This document shows, one piece after another, positions 45,221 through 58,128 of a stretch of DNA of 64,000 nt. This stretch comes from Ophiobolus disseminans. Its lineage: Eukaryota > Ascomycota > Dothideomycetes > Pleosporales > Phaeosphaeriaceae. The number at the start of each line of letters is the position of its first letter. The stretch's first letter is position 1. A model generated the notes under the pieces. That model did no database searches, was not told the origin of the DNA, and worked only from the letters and a program-made list of their open reading frames with translations. Position numbers and translations under genes: made by a program. The stretch is taken from assembly GCA_010093685.1 (NCBI GenBank), contig MU006228.1, forward strand, positions 851,111 through 915,110, written 5' to 3'.

Positions 45221-48182
45221 TTAGATGCCGCGTCCGCGCTGATTTCGGTCACGACCTCCACCTCCACCTCTTCCTCCTCCGCCACGACCGCCGCCTCCTC
45301 CTCTACCACCATCCCGGCCACCCCGGTTATTTTCGTTACCCCTCCCCCGTCCGCCTCCACCGTCATTGTTACCTCTTCCTTTCTTTCCGTTCTTCTTGTC
45401 GTTTTTCTTGCTATTCTTTTTGTTACTTACATCACTTTTCTTATTCTCATGCTTATACAGCTCACGTGCAAGCACCTGATGAGGATCCCTGGGACCTCCC
45501 TGGAAGAAGTTGACCTTGGTTTAGGTGCTCTCCTTCGAGAAGCTTGGCGGATGACCGATCCTGTTATCGGCATAGTTGACCATCCTGCCGAGTTTCATAA
45601 CAGCGTCAAAGAGAGGCAGAGGCATGGCCACAGTAGGCGAGATCTGGGCCCACCAGATGTTCATAATCTTCTCCAGCGCTTGAGTGACCGGTGTATTGAA
45701 TGTGGACTGCAAAACCTCGTTGCTCGAGGAGAATGCAAGGGTGCTGGTTATCTCAGTAGTACCATTGTTGATGATGGCGACGAGCGAATTGACGTGGTCG
45801 TTGTAACCTAACTCGTTGTACGACATATCTACGGCCTTTCCGAGATACCATTCGATGGTCTTCAAGTCTTTGTTCAACTGCTTGGTCTTCGTGCTGGGTG
45901 GGCCCGTGTTTGTTGAAGCACTAGGTTTATCGTGCGATGTCGCGCCGGGTTTATCGTGCGACATCTTGCATCCATCTCCAAATTTACAGCTGTCCTTCAC
46001 AAAAAATGGACAAACTTTGACATTTGAAGAGGATGACTGGGCAGCGCTAGTGGCTTGTGGAGCTTGTTGAGGGGGACGGCAGCTTGACCGAAGAGAATAT
46101 TGACCCCGCCGGGGAATGTGAAATTGTTCGACGAATTTCTGGGTGGTCTAAACGACGATTGTCTGTATGCTGCGTCAGTATTACTTGGTCATAGCCGCTC
46201 GAGGAGGAACCTTACTTTCGTGCTCTGTCATACTCCGTATCATCCGCATCATTCATAGCCCATGAATCCTTACGGTCAGCACGATCATGGAAGACAATTT
46301 GCTGTCCAAGATTGGGCGTATTCGCAACCGTAGCCTTTAGGAAAACTGTCTGAATGTGCGTCTGATTCTGCCTTTCTTTCTCTTGTTGTTCGCGTGTGAG
46401 CATCTCCACCAACGGGTACCGAGATGGTTTCGCCTCACGATTTTTGACGCCTCCCAGCTCTTGTGCCAGTCGGCGGCTCCTGTACGCTATTTTGTATCTG
46501 GCCTAATCAGCCTTGAGGATGTTGTACATCTCTTCTCTGGATGTATAATAACCTGGTCGGTTGCGTAATTTGTGTGGTATTCTAGAGCGTGCTGAGTAAA
46601 AGAAGTCCGGATGGGCTTGAGGCTGAATGTTTTGTATCTCATTCATGAGCTTGAGAAGATCTGCTTGTGGTGCATCCACTAAAGGTTGCATTATTTGGTT
46701 ATACATCTCTAAATTGTCGCCACAAAGCAACTTTGAATAGGTTGCGAAGGCTTGGATCGCACCGTATCTCTGGCTCTCATACGCGATGTGATTCCAGATC
46801 TCTACCTCTCGACGTGAGTCGGCTAGGGGAGGGGCTGACGGTAGCTGCGTAGCAATCAATGTTTCCAGTCTTTGGGCTTCAAGTCTATTGGCGAGCAATA
46901 GTTCTTCAGTCGCTTTCCGTGTCTCCTCATGGTCTTGCACCATGCGCTGCATCATCTCGAAGATGTTCGAAGAAACCTCCGCTTGAGCAGCCGCAGTAGC
47001 AGAGACAGTACTAGCTTCATTTCGAGGAATCTTTCCGGTTTCATCGGAATCTTCGCTGACTGGTGTTTGGTTTGCGTTATTAGCGAGAACCAGCGCGGCG
47101 CTTGAGAGACGTTTGGTAAAGTTGGCGAGCGGGGCATCACCATCCTCGTCTTCATCATCATCATTATCTTGAGGACCCGAGACCAAGGAACCGAGTCGGT
47201 AATAATTAGGTGCCGTTGGACCTGTGTACTTTCGCAATAGATCCGCAGATCAATCTTCACTGTCGACCGAGTCCTCAACCGAGGCAGGAACAGGTGACTG
47301 CGATTTGCCTGATTCGATTTCCTCATCTATGTTTGACAGGCGTCGTGTTAAAGTGTCGGTATTTGTGGACGGCGAAACTACACGGGCTTTCTTCTGCTGG
47401 ATCATCGCCGCTTGCACCGCTTCATATTCCTTCAATGCTTTTGCAACGCTCGGAGTACCCCAGAATGTTCTTTTGCGCTGTAGAGAGAACATGATCAGCA
47501 CCAAGTGAGGTAGCCTTTTTGTCATCGATTTTAGCTATGGTATCGTCGGTTGCTGTCACGGATTTCGTGGGCTTCTTGTTCTTCTTGCGATCAGGGCGTG
47601 TCGATGGTTTGACTCGTATAGTTGGTAATGCTGAGGTCTATGCGTTGTTAGCGACCGGTACCAGGTATCAGATCCTATAGGGAACTTACATCAAGCGATG
47701 CTCGTCGCTCGGCACGTTTTGCACGCTCAGAATTCAATCTTTTGGGGGCTGTGGCCGCCGAAGACGGATCAACAGGTTTTGTTTGTGTTCGTGAGGCTTT
47801 CTTCTGCCGTTTTGGGGCTGGCGCAATAGTCTCTGCTGAGTTTTCGTGGGCCTTTAGCTTGATGGTAGGACTCGATTCCACTGGCGTTTGGGATGATTCG
47901 TCACGGCGGCGCTTACCAGTAACGCTTGGTGTGCTTTCGACTTCCGGCATCTCGGTATTCAGCAGCAAGGATGTGCTCGTGTTACTGGATGTCCAGCTAC
48001 AAGAGACGGACGAGGCTGAACCTGGTTGAGTTGAGACCGTGATGAGTGATGTCGATACAAAGTGCGTTTTTGTCAAAAGATTGGGGCGTTGACTGTCCCG
48101 ACACAACTCTTCCAAGGTTGGTGTGGTCAATAAGTATCGGAGCGTTGTGAAATGGGTCGATGTAGTTGCGGAGGCGAGACAT
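45221..48182 (-). pseudogene. decayed CCCH/RGG protein gene
   Basis: A chain of blocks on the minus strand reads as one large protein: N-terminal MSRLRNYIDPF block, a Lys/Arg-rich nuclear-signal region, an acidic stretch, a helical region (EIWNHIAYESQRYGAIQAF), a CCCH zinc finger (CPFFVKDSCKFGDGCKMSH) and a Lys-rich then RGG-rich C terminus ending at 45221. Two plausible introns are seen (47689-47638 and one near 46200-46165). Damage: stops at 47250-47252, 46503-46505 and 45521-45523, plus frameshifts near 48010, 47465 and in a C5 run near 46080. The function is unknown; RNA binding is inferred from the motifs. Sequencing error could explain a frameshift, but not all of them plus the stops. 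Confidence 0.65.
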
Positions 48183-48637
48183 CTTCGAGAGTATGCAGGT
48201 ACGCTATGCAAGAATATCGGAAACGATAAACTCGAAGACGGGTAATTGCGAACTGGAAATTATGGATTTTGGACCTGCGTTAGTGCTGCTAGTCGGGTCG
48301 TGTTCTCTTTGTCTACAAAATATGAAAATATCCTTTATTCAAGGATCGTTCGCAGAGGTGTAAGCGAAACGCTGAATAATAATGCGAATACACTGTTTCT
48401 TTGTCATCAGCTGGTAAGAAGTCGAGACATTGTGTTCTTCTTAACAAAGAGACATTGTGCGTGGCTCCCGCTGGTGCTTGTCAAAACTGCGACAGACCGT
48501 TTGTGCAAAGTGAACAATGAATCGGACCTATCTGGTGCACGGGAATATTCTTTGTTATTATTTTGAGGCCGTGTGAGGCATTTTACATTACGGAGTTCGT
48601 TGATTGTGGTATCGAAAATAGTACATCAAGAGCTTGC
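48183..48637. other. intergenic region
   Basis: It separates the start of the decayed CCCH gene from the 3' end of the 5'-nucleotidase gene, both on the minus strand. No gene seen. Confidence 0.45.
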
Positions 48638-50534
48638 TCAAAGCATTAGCAGCCCGGCAATAAGACCGAAAGTGCTTGCGCCAACAACACTGGCGGGAAA
48701 TTGTGCTGCGGCACCAGTCGAAACGGGCTGCGAAGGCCGAGCAGAGGAAGGCGTGGTGCCGTTAGTGGTACTATTTCCAGCTCCCGGAACAGTCGGCCTC
48801 TGGCGGTCAACAGCCTCAATGCGCTTGTCAAGCTTGATGTTGACGGGGCTCTGACTCTTGATATACTGAATGAGTACCTCATCCTGGGTGTCCAAAATGA
48901 TGAAATCGGTCGTCGTGTTGAAGAAATTGTCACCACCGCCCGCTAAAAAGTCAAGGGTGACTACATTATAAGTGGTAGTATTGGCGAGTGGTTTGCCGCC
49001 AATGTTGACCGACACCAGCCTGCTTCCGTTGGTAGCTTTAGGATTGTAATCAACCTTGATGCCCTGGCTGACCTGGAAGAATGAAGTGACAGGCTTCTTG
49101 TTTGCGACGTTGACTGTGCTTACGATGCCCTCGAGAACATCCCAAATCTGCTTTCCAGTCAAAGAGATCTGAACGATAGCATTACCGAAGGGGAAAGACG
49201 TAAGGACTTCGCCACGAGTAATGTCGCCTTCATCAATGGTCGCACGAACGCCGCCAGCGTTGATGAGAGCAAAATCGACATTCGCAGAATTGTTTTTGCG
49301 GTAGGCCAGCATAGCATCAGCCATAAAGTCTCCAAGTAGGCATTCACCTCGCTGGCACGAAGTTTGATCGAGCTCAACTTGGCTCGTGCCGAGAACCTCG
49401 GCAGCAAATGCCTCGAATGGACCGCGCCATTTCTTGATCTGGGCCTGAAGTTCGGGTTCTTGCTTGGTGGTGTTGGTGATGTGAATGGGTGCGCCGTGGT
49501 AAGCCAGGATCTTGCCTTGAGCATTGTAGGTCACGTCGATGTAGCCGACATACTCGCCCCATCGATAGGCGGTGACAATAAAAACCTCATCGCCGTCCTT
49601 GTTGTCGACAATGGTGGGGTACTTACCCTTGGCATTGGGCATATCACCTAATAAAGTGTGGCTATGGCCACCCATGATCAGCTGAAGACCGCTGGTGGCT
49701 TCCGCGAGTTTCTGGTCCTCCTCGTAGCCAATGTGAGTAATGGCCGCGATCCTGGTGATTTTTGTGGTCGATTTGATCTCATCAATAGCGTTTTGCACAG
49801 CCTGAGTTGTTTTGTTAGCAAGTGTATACACGTTAGAGATCAGGTTTTCGCTTACCTCGACAACGTCTGAAAAGATAGTGCCATCGTCAGGGTTGGCGAT
49901 GCTCGGCGTCTCCTCGGTAGTCACTCCGATGAGTGCTAGACCATACTTTTCGAAAATGTGATATGGCTTGACTTTGCTGGCGACCTTCTGGTTGGCAGAT
50001 TTCAGGTTGGCACACACGATCGGGAAGGTGAGATTCTGCAGGAAATCGCCGAGTTTATCCTCGCCACCATCAAACTCGTGGTTACCGAGAGTCATGGCAT
50101 CAAACTCCATCTGGTTCAGAGTCTCGGCAATCTTCTCTCCGCCATAGAAGGAGTAGAAGAGCGTTCCCTGAAACTCATCGCCAACGTTCAACCAGAGACT
50201 GTCATTGTAGTTGGGACGCTGCTCTTCAATGACAGTCTTGATTCGAGAGTAGCCACCAAAACAACCACGCTCTGGCCTTGTACAATCTGTTCCTGAGGAA
50301 CTAAATTCGTCGAGATGTGCGTGGACATCATTGACATGGAAGAATGCTGTAGGGTATAAGTTGAGATCAAGAAAAAAGCGCAAAATGACTCTTACAGATG
50401 TTGTAATTTCCCTGAGCATCAAGGCCGCGCTTCGTCATCCGCCTGCTGACGAGCGACTCTTCCACTTGCGCTTGGGAGATCGTTACCAGCGCTGACAGCG
50501 CAAGTGGCAAACTGGACCGCATCGGGAACTTCAT
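48638..50534 (-). CDS. secreted or GPI-anchored 5'-nucleotidase (2 exons)
   Basis: Complement of join 48638-50346 and 50396-50534; 615 residues. The 49-bp intron is phase 1. Exon 1 gives a signal peptide (MKFPMRSSLPLALSALVTIS). The metallophosphoesterase domain shows NDVHAHLDE, GDEFQGTLF, GNHEFD and GGHSHT, which bind the two metals. The C-terminal nucleotide-binding domain shows NAGGVR and FPFGN. The end is a Ser/Thr-rich stalk and a hydrophobic tail (FPASVVGASTFGLIAGLLML), the pattern of a GPI attachment signal. The enzyme class hydrolyses nucleoside monophosphates, and some members UDP-sugars, outside the cell. The long frame alone would start at 50422 without a signal peptide, so the two-exon start is preferred. 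Confidence 0.93.
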
Positions 50535-52623
50535 CTTCGTTTCTTCCGCGGTAGTTGACCTCGGAAATTAATTGAGGAATATGAGAGATGTATGAGGGTA
50601 TCGAATATCAAAAAGGCGGAAGCTCTCACGTTATATGCAGGTTGAAGGTAAACGGTCGTCTCCGCGCTGCCGCATGCCTGCATTCCTTGGCGGTGGCTGC
50701 ACGAGAGCCTTGGCACAACATCACATTCCTTTTCGAGCCTAAGTTGACGTCGTTCCTGATAACACCCATCCAATCACAGCCTCACGTGCTGTATCCACGC
50801 ATGATTCGTCGTGAACCAATGCAGGCCCTCCGAAGCCCTGGATACCGGTTCTGAGGAAATGCTATGCTCGGCCATCGCATGTGGCCTTGAACGTCACTCC
50901 GCCTATTTCTCTACCCAGTGTACACCGGCTTGGGCCAGTCTCCATCTGTCGGAAACGCCGGGAGCAGTAGCGTTGGACGTTGAACGTCAATGAAGGTGCT
51001 GCCGTTGACTACTTCATACATCAGTCGATTCATGATTCTCACAAATCTCCGCCACCGTCAATCCTCCTTCTTACATGTTGACAGTTAGTAATAAGCTTGC
51101 CCTTAAAAAGTATGCTCACGAAGCGCCCGAACACATGCGCCCTCGATGTTCCTTGAAGAATCAGCCACCACACAAAGTGACGGTGAGATGTGTTGCCGCA
51201 GAGTCTTTGAGACTGCATGTAGCATTGACGATGAAGCCCCCCTAGATATCGAGTTAGTGTCTGCCTCTCGACTACACCATACATAACCGTTCACTTACGA
51301 GAAACCCGGCGAAGGACGAACAAAGCCCTTCCTTGATCTTCAAGCCGCCGACTGGATCGGCGCACGTCGCTGAACGACGGGATTGACGGTGGTGCTGGAG
51401 CGAGCAGCGAAGCGAGGGGGAGAAGCGAAGCGAGCCAGTTAGACTGATAGATATTGAGCGGTTTCAATGAGTTTCAGTTGGGAGTTAAATGTCTGTACAA
51501 GCTGGTGGCAGGAGAAGGTTTCAGGCGAGCGAACATGTTATTTATACAGGGCAGGGCGTTGCTGGGAGCGACAGCGGCGATTGTGACTGGCATGGCAACG
51601 AGGGTGTTGTTGGGCAGAACTTGAGAACTTGGGATGACAAATGCGATGGCGTGCCTGGACGGAATTTCATTTCAGGAATTGCTGGACCGCAAAACATCTC
51701 AGGCCCCAAGTTGGTCCTCGGGCATAGATATCAGGATGGAGGATGAGACATGAGCGGATAATATATGTATGTAGCTGCCCATGCCATTTTCTCCCAGTTT
51801 CCTCCACGAATGGCTGAACTTGCTAGTGTCTCTTTTGGTAAACCACCTGATAAAGAGCAGATTCCTCGTCTCCATCGCTACCATCCACATCCTCCTCCTC
51901 CCCATCTCGACCTTTCACCCCACCCCCCTTCTCTCCAAATACTCGCGATACGAGTCTTCTCGCCATAGCGCTTTAATGTTTTGGAAATAATGTCCACTTG
52001 AATGCGCAATGCCACAGCTGTGTTTCCCAATCGTTACACTTTCACCTTCAACAATCACGTGGCTGCGGACTTCGCGACGCAGCCCCAATCAGACGGAACG
52101 AGTTTCAAAGCAGTCCTGGAAACCGGTGAGACGTAAAATCGTGAACGAAGGTCGGGAGCCACAATCCTTCGCGAATTTGGCTGTAACATGTGGTTGGATG
52201 TGCAGAAGATAGGCTGATCAAAGTCGTACCTCGAATGCATTTGGACCGCTGTCGGGCTTTGAGATGAGTTCGATGTGGTTATGTATGCGGCCGCCTAGAC
52301 TGTCGTCAGAATATGATTTTTGCCATAGGTCATTGATCAACATCTGGCGGGCAGCCGAAATATACGCTGAGACATTTCGTCGCCGTTGTTCGTGAGGCAG
52401 GCAACGTGAATTGCCCGCTGATCAGATCGAAAAACGATAGCTCAAGTCAGGCAATGCGTTTGAGCTCGTTTGGAAGCGTACGAAGCAACGAAAGGCTGGG
52501 TCGTTGAGTGGTTATTGTAGCCTTCAGTGACATTCAATAGGTCATTGCTTAGACGTGAGACACGGATGATGTGATGAGTTTGATCTTAATTCATTCTAGA
52601 TTGTCACAAAGCACTACCAACAA
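50535..52623. other. intergenic, no gene supported
   Basis: About 2.1 kb with short frames only. A small purine-rich block with repeated AGCGAAGCGAG lies near 51400-51440. The first few hundred bases are the promoter of the 5'-nucleotidase gene. Confidence 0.4.
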
Positions 52624-54885
52624 TCAGGCATGGCTCGCCATTAGATTGACCGGCGACGTTCCCTCCGTGCTAACTCTTCCAACACTGGTGTCCACCACAC
52701 TCCCCTTGGCAACCGAACCCGTACTCGATGTACTCTTTAGCCCTTTTTCGGTTCCTACAAGCGTCTCCATTGTGTCGCCCACTTTCCTATGCTCGAGTTG
52801 TTCCAACACATTCCGTATACTGACACTGCCCTCCTTCAAGTCCACGCCGTAGGCTGCATACAGTTTCTCTTGCATTGTTTCCGCTTGTAGCATGTCCCAC
52901 TCGTGTGTCGCGTGTACGCGCTTGTTGTAGCGCTTCTGATACCAGCCGACGATGGAGTCGAGCGAGAGGTTGATGAGTATAATAAGTGTGCCCAGAGAGC
53001 AGATAAGAGCAAGCCCTAGAACGCTAAGCGATTGATAGTCCTCGCGACGCACGAGTTGTGCATCGCACATCCACGTTTCATTTGCCATTGGTTGTGTGAT
53101 AACAGGCTTGACATCGAGCAGAGAACTATAACCGCCGGTATACCTGTAGTTCCGGATTTGAATCGCCTTCATCAACGTGCCGAACATGTGGCTTAGCTCT
53201 GTGGTCCAGTAGTCGTCTTTGGGCGGGGCTAATTGGTGATCGCCGAATTTGTTCATTTGTAGAACGGAGCCAACGAGGGCGCCAGCTATGTCACTGAAAG
53301 CGTTTATTCTTTGAATGCTATTGTATATGCGTGCTAGCGTTGTGAGTTGTCTTTTACGCTTGTAAAGCTTCTTTGCTTGCTGATTTGTGGGATATAGCCC
53401 GTCCAGGGCTGTGCAGGTAGGACTTGGGCCAGTGCTCGGGTCGCACCATTGGAATTGGTGTGTGCAGCCTACAGTCGAGATTGGAAACGCGGGTCGGTAC
53501 ACTGTCACGTTTTTGTATGTGCCGTCTTGTGTCTCATAGGCATTGATTTTCGGGGTGTTAGCCTCGAACCAGGGGTCATTGACCGGTCTAGAGTATTCCA
53601 ATGCCATATGTTGGCGCATGAACAGGAGATTGACGTCTGCATCTGTGCGATTGAGCGAACGTATTGGAACGTAATCGCGGGGAACCCATTGATTATATGT
53701 TCGCGCTGCTCTGCTAGATGTCAGTACAGCCGAAAATATGTGGAGTTGGATTTTACTTACGACAGTGACCATAGCTGAGTCCCAACTGGCGAGAGACTTG
53801 TTAGTAACAATACTACTTCATGATGATTGCCCAAACTTACACATCGTAGTTGTGGGCGCACGGTTACTGTAAAAGAACGTAGAGTTTATCCCAACCCTCA
53901 GGTTGGGTCCGTAAAACAACTCAAGCCACTCCTCGCCGGGCTCTGATTGTAGAGTGGCCTCATCACCCTCGCCAACTCTGAACTTGGTTCCGTTCATGCT
54001 GTGCCAATCCTTGTAGTATCCCTCGCGTACCAGGGGACTGCATTCGACAACATTTCGCCAAAGTAGTCGATCTGATTTCTGCGCGTTGATACCGAACACC
54101 TCAGTTGTGTCAAGAAGCCCAGTATCGAAACGCACAGTCGTGTTTTTGTAACACATTTTCGGGTCAAATGGGCAACTCCTGGTAATAGTAGTAGTCCATT
54201 CTACCTGTTTTGGCGCATACGATACACAATCTGAGGCGACAGAAGAGTTCTTCTGACACGCGACGGCCATCGTAGACGCCAGATGCATGTCCTCTGCGAA
54301 GTTTGCGCCGTAAGCTACCAGCGCGTCGCTGTCTACCGCGCCCGTGGCCAACCTGTTTGAGGTGGACCAAAATCCACAGTCGGCTCCTTTGACAAGTACA
54401 TCCGATTCTTTACTCGTTATTTTGGCCGACAAGATACCGGCTGCGGCGAATGCCATGATGCTGGTTAATGCTAGAATTATCACAGGTAGGGTGGGAAGAA
54501 AGGCTCTGACGCCCCGGCTTCGTCGCCATGACCAAGATGCGAGGAATAATTGCCAGATTGCAGCAGCTGGAGCATGGTCTGATAATGTGTATGTTAAATC
54601 AGCGTTATATTTTGTGTCATGAGCGTGCAGGAGCCACGTACAGTTGCGCAAAATGACCTGTTGCTGGTGATGCTGTGCACTGCGATCTGCAAGCGTCGCC
54701 CGTATCTGGAATACAGTATAAGACAGGATTGCCCAGAAATGGCCAGCAACAACACCTAGGAACAAAGCCAGGAAAGCAACGACGTAAGAAGCGTTGGTGG
54801 ACGTCAATGTCAAGGTGCTACCCTCAACGGAGCTGTGTTGATAATTGGTCCAAACGCCTGTATAGACTGACGCTGCATTCGACAT
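52624..54885 (-). CDS. large fungal membrane protein, function unknown (3 exons)
   Basis: Complement of join 52624-53713, 53761-53785 and 53841-54885; 719 residues. The middle exon is only 25 bp; phases 1 and 2 agree with both neighbours and both introns have GTAAGT donors. Membrane segments lie near residues 33-58 (VVAFLALFLGVVAGHFWAIL), 129-152 (FLPTLPVIILALTSIMAFAA) and about 590-612 (SVLGLALICSLGTLIILINL). The long loop between the second and third has many N-glycosylation sites and Cys, so it is probably extracellular; the C-terminal ~100 residues are polar and cytosolic. The layout is common in Dothideomycetes with no known function. Confidence 0.85.
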
Positions 54886-55687
54886 TGTGATGATGGGACT
54901 GGTGTCTTAGGCATGAGGTCAGGTCTGCCGCACGTCTCACCCATTATATACTTAGGACATCATGAATTCTAGGCCGTGGTCTTCGTGCGACGACAAGTTT
55001 GAAGCTCTGAGAATGGTGTAGACCTAATCATGCAGCTCGATATTAGCAACGAGATGGCGGCGATCAAAGAAAGTCTCTCACTGGTCGGTATGGCTCCATG
55101 TTGATGGCTGCGACAGCGTGTAAGCATGGCCAAGGTCCGAGCATGAAGGACCGAACCTAACGGGAGGAACCGTGGGTAAGCACTTAGTCTGCAAGGGTGG
55201 GGGCGAATTTACTTAAAACGCTGCACATCGGATCAGGCTGTGAGGGGTCGCTAACAAATTAAAGGTCGTGGGGCCGGTTGTGTATCCACAAGGTGTTTAA
55301 TTTAGAAAGCTTGGAACACTGTGACCAGTAGCACCTGGTTACAAAGCTCGGGTTCCGAAACAAATTGTCTTTGTGCGACTCCAAGTGTAGCTCGCACCCA
55401 AAAAGAAGTAGAGCTCGGACCCGGAAATGGGGACTACAAACACCAACGTCGTGCATAGATGAGCCACCTCGCGATATGCGAAAGAAGGTAGGACAGGGCA
55501 AACATATTCATTTGGACGATTGAGAAAATGGGGCCAAAACGAATGAAAGCAGAGAAGAGCGGGGAACTCAGGACCTGTTGTGCTGCACTCGCAAAATGCG
55601 GCATGCTGAAGATCCACAAGCTGAAATCTGCCTTGACATGAGGGAAAGCTGCCTTGGTATGCGAAAACACCTTACATATGATTTTGT
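54886..55687. other. intergenic region
   Basis: Promoter of the membrane-protein gene on the left and 3' flank of the decayed secreted-protein gene on the right. No gene seen. Confidence 0.45.
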
Positions 55688-56677
55688 TCACTGAAGCTTC
55701 TCGTTGACCTCAGTGCTTGGTTTGTTGGGTTTCGCATCCACATCCTCTGGCACTTCATCGACATGGTGCGGCTCCGCTAGCGTGATTGAAACACCAGTAT
55801 CTTGCCTTTTTCTCAAACGACCCTGTCGCATAAAGCTGAATGTCATCGGTTAGCGTTAAGAGGGACGAAGGCTGCAGGAAGGAGACTCACAAAATAGCCC
55901 CAACGATCGCTGCGAGTAACGGGAGACCCAGCCCAACGCCAGCGCCAATAGCCACTGACTTGTTGACACCACTTTTCGCCTCTTCTGGCGCATTCCCGTC
56001 TTGAGATTCAGTGTTGCCGGTCGGAGTTGGAGGTGCAGTGTATGCACTAGGGCTACCCGACATGGCCCTGATGGTCTTGGCGCCGGTACCACAATGTCTT
56101 CGACTGGGTATATTATTGAGAGTGGATTCCGGAAAAGTAGGTGTTACGCTGGAAGGTAAGGCAGTGGTCCAGTACTTTGTGTATGAAGCTTTGGTACTAT
56201 TTTGCTGGGAAGCAGGACAGCTGGCTGCACCCGTGATCATGCAACTCACCCCGCTTGTAGTGATCACGGTGCTGAGAGTAGTCGTGGTCATATCTTGCCG
56301 CTTCAGTGCTGCGTTTGTGATACTAGTTTCCTTCCGGTTCGGCTCAGATATGACACATATCTTCGCCAACGTTGTCGTAAATATGGCAGTGGGCTTTTCG
56401 ATGACCGGGCCATACGTTTGGGAAGTGTCAGCCTGGCACCTCAGTTCACATGGTACACTGTGGACTGCATCTCCACGTGACTCTTAGTCACTGGCTTACT
56501 CATCATGTTGTGTATATAATCGCTCTATGTAGCTCTCTCAATACAACAACCTTCTTCTCACTTTTGCCCTGTCTCTCACATCCGACAGGAAGTTATGCGC
56601 ATGAGCGGTACGTTGACCTCAACTGAAGCGCCAGCGATGGCTCCTAAGGCTAAGTTGTACTCCTGGATGACTTCCAA

Positions 56678-56732
56678 GCTGCAATCCAAGCTTTTGCTCA
56701 CAGATTGATTGGCTTGATTGTTGGCAAGTATG
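56678..56732 (+). mobile_element. remnant of a hAT right end (55 bp)
   Basis: These 55 bases match the last 55 bases or so of the full hAT element (about 41105-41160) with few differences, including the whole right inverted repeat ending GGCAAGTATG. The left end is missing. The next eight bases (GCGAGGTG) would be the right copy of its target duplication; no left copy is adjacent. Confidence 0.75.
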
Positions 56733-57911
56733 GCGAGGTGAGCAACAACAGCGACCTCAATGCCAGCCTTGACCTCAGACAAGTCGAATAGCCAGGTCAT
56801 GACTCTTTTGGCACGACTTCGACACCGCAATGGATACCGATGCGAAGCACAGCTGCAATGACCATGCCGGCACTCTCCACCCTGACAGGCAGGAACTCGA
56901 ACTGGCCACCGTTGCTAGGAATGTTATCATCTGATGGAGACCCACGAACACAGATCTGACAATGCTTACAATCTCACATGAGAGACCTTGTCGCCAAACA
57001 AAGCCAGATTGAACTCGACGCCATCGTTAAACTTGATGTGGAATCCGGTACTGATGCGGATATCATCAACAGTCTGAACTGAGAATATAAGATCCACGGC
57101 GGCAATCAAGCCGAGCTGAAGCATAGGACCAATCTTGATACCAACCGGCGACACAGAGCTGTATAGGTTGATCTCGTGAGTAGCGCTAACAGCAAGAACT
57201 GTCTCTAACTCGATTAATAATTCTAGATCGTCGAACTGGATCCTAAGGTTGCTCTCAGGTATCTCGGGTACGTCAAGATCAAAAGCGAAAGGGAATGTAG
57301 GGAGAGCAAAATCTGTGGCGGCCAAAATGGGGGGCAAAATGTGAACACACGTTACCCCGCCACTGTACTGTATATGTGGTGATTGTATGTGAGATTTCCG
57401 CCGTGACAAAATCAGATGCCTGAAATCCATCGTTAAGGTTATCTTTCACGCCTTTATGTAATTCACCAAGTAGTCCTCAAAAGTGTTCGTGAGGTTCTGC
57501 AGATTGTCTACGACTGAAGTTTTGGTCGATTCAATCGCCGCGCTGGCATTGAAGTTGTCCTTCACTTGGACTTCGACATTTATAATGCCTTTGACGTAGC
57601 AGGTTGTGCAAGTGACTGTGAGGCTTGCGGAGACATTGAGCTTGTCGCTTGTGGTACCAGCGGGTGACTGACTGAGCATTGAGTTAGCGGAGGAACGTCA
57701 AAGACACGTCTTGCCTGGCTGCAAAGAGTATGTTGGACTTGCATCGATAGCAGAGTTGCTCCACTCCAGCTTCGCTCCAGAGTCTGGTTGGCTTTGAAAC
57801 CCTCACGCTTCTCGAGGCTTGCAATTGCTAATCCTCGTCTGATGGCTAAGTGTGTCTCTTCTACTGCTGCTCCCGGAACATTGCGTACTTGAAGCGAGGT
57901 GGATTGGCTTT

Positions 57912-58057
57912 TGATAGAAGGCACAAGTTTTGGCATTATGATGATGTGTATTGGTAGGCGCGTAAGAGCCTGTATGAGGCTCTCACAGAGACTGCCAAGG
58001 CACTAGCTACGCGCGATCACGTGAAAGGTATCAGTGGACTATCGGCTCTGTCCAACA
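57912..58057. mobile_element. short LTR-like/MITE element, copy 2 (146 bp)
   Basis: Same orientation and ends as the copy at 37915-38058, with scattered substitutions and small length changes. It has its own 5-bp duplication, GCTTT, at 57907-57911 and 58058-58062. It interrupts the decayed secreted-protein gene directly after its signal peptide. Confidence 0.82.
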
Positions 58058-58128
58058 GCTTTGAGTGCAATACCGAAACTGAGGCAAAGAATGACAATGA
58101 AAAGAATGACTGGGTTCAAGATTGCCAT

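Larger units (their letters stand above)
55688..58128 (-). pseudogene. decayed secreted/single-pass membrane protein gene
   Basis: Blocks in order on the minus strand: a signal peptide from 58128 (MAILNPVILFIVILCLSFGI), a beta-rich ectodomain (57900-56580, with TCTTCYVKGIINVEVQVK and FDLDVPEIPESNLRIQFDD), a Ser/Thr-rich stalk, a membrane segment (VAIGAGVGLGLPLLAAIVGAIL) and a cytosolic tail ending at 55688. The last intron, 55890-55836, is clean. Damage: an LTR-like insertion right after the signal peptide (57912-58057), a hAT remnant inside the ectodomain (56678-56732), and frameshifts near 56840 and 56430. The layout matches a secreted fungal surface protein; I do not name a family. Some breaks could be unrecognised introns. 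Confidence 0.65.

Noticed and set aside
51380..51440. AGCGAAGCGAG repeats
   Set aside because: Too short and irregular to call a satellite or regulatory array.
57894..57901. GCGAGGTG near the second LTR-like copy equals the bases after the hAT remnant (56733-56740), hinting at a circularised segment between two hAT copies
   Set aside because: The element at 57912 is a separate family with its own GCTTT duplication, so the shared 8-mer is most likely chance.
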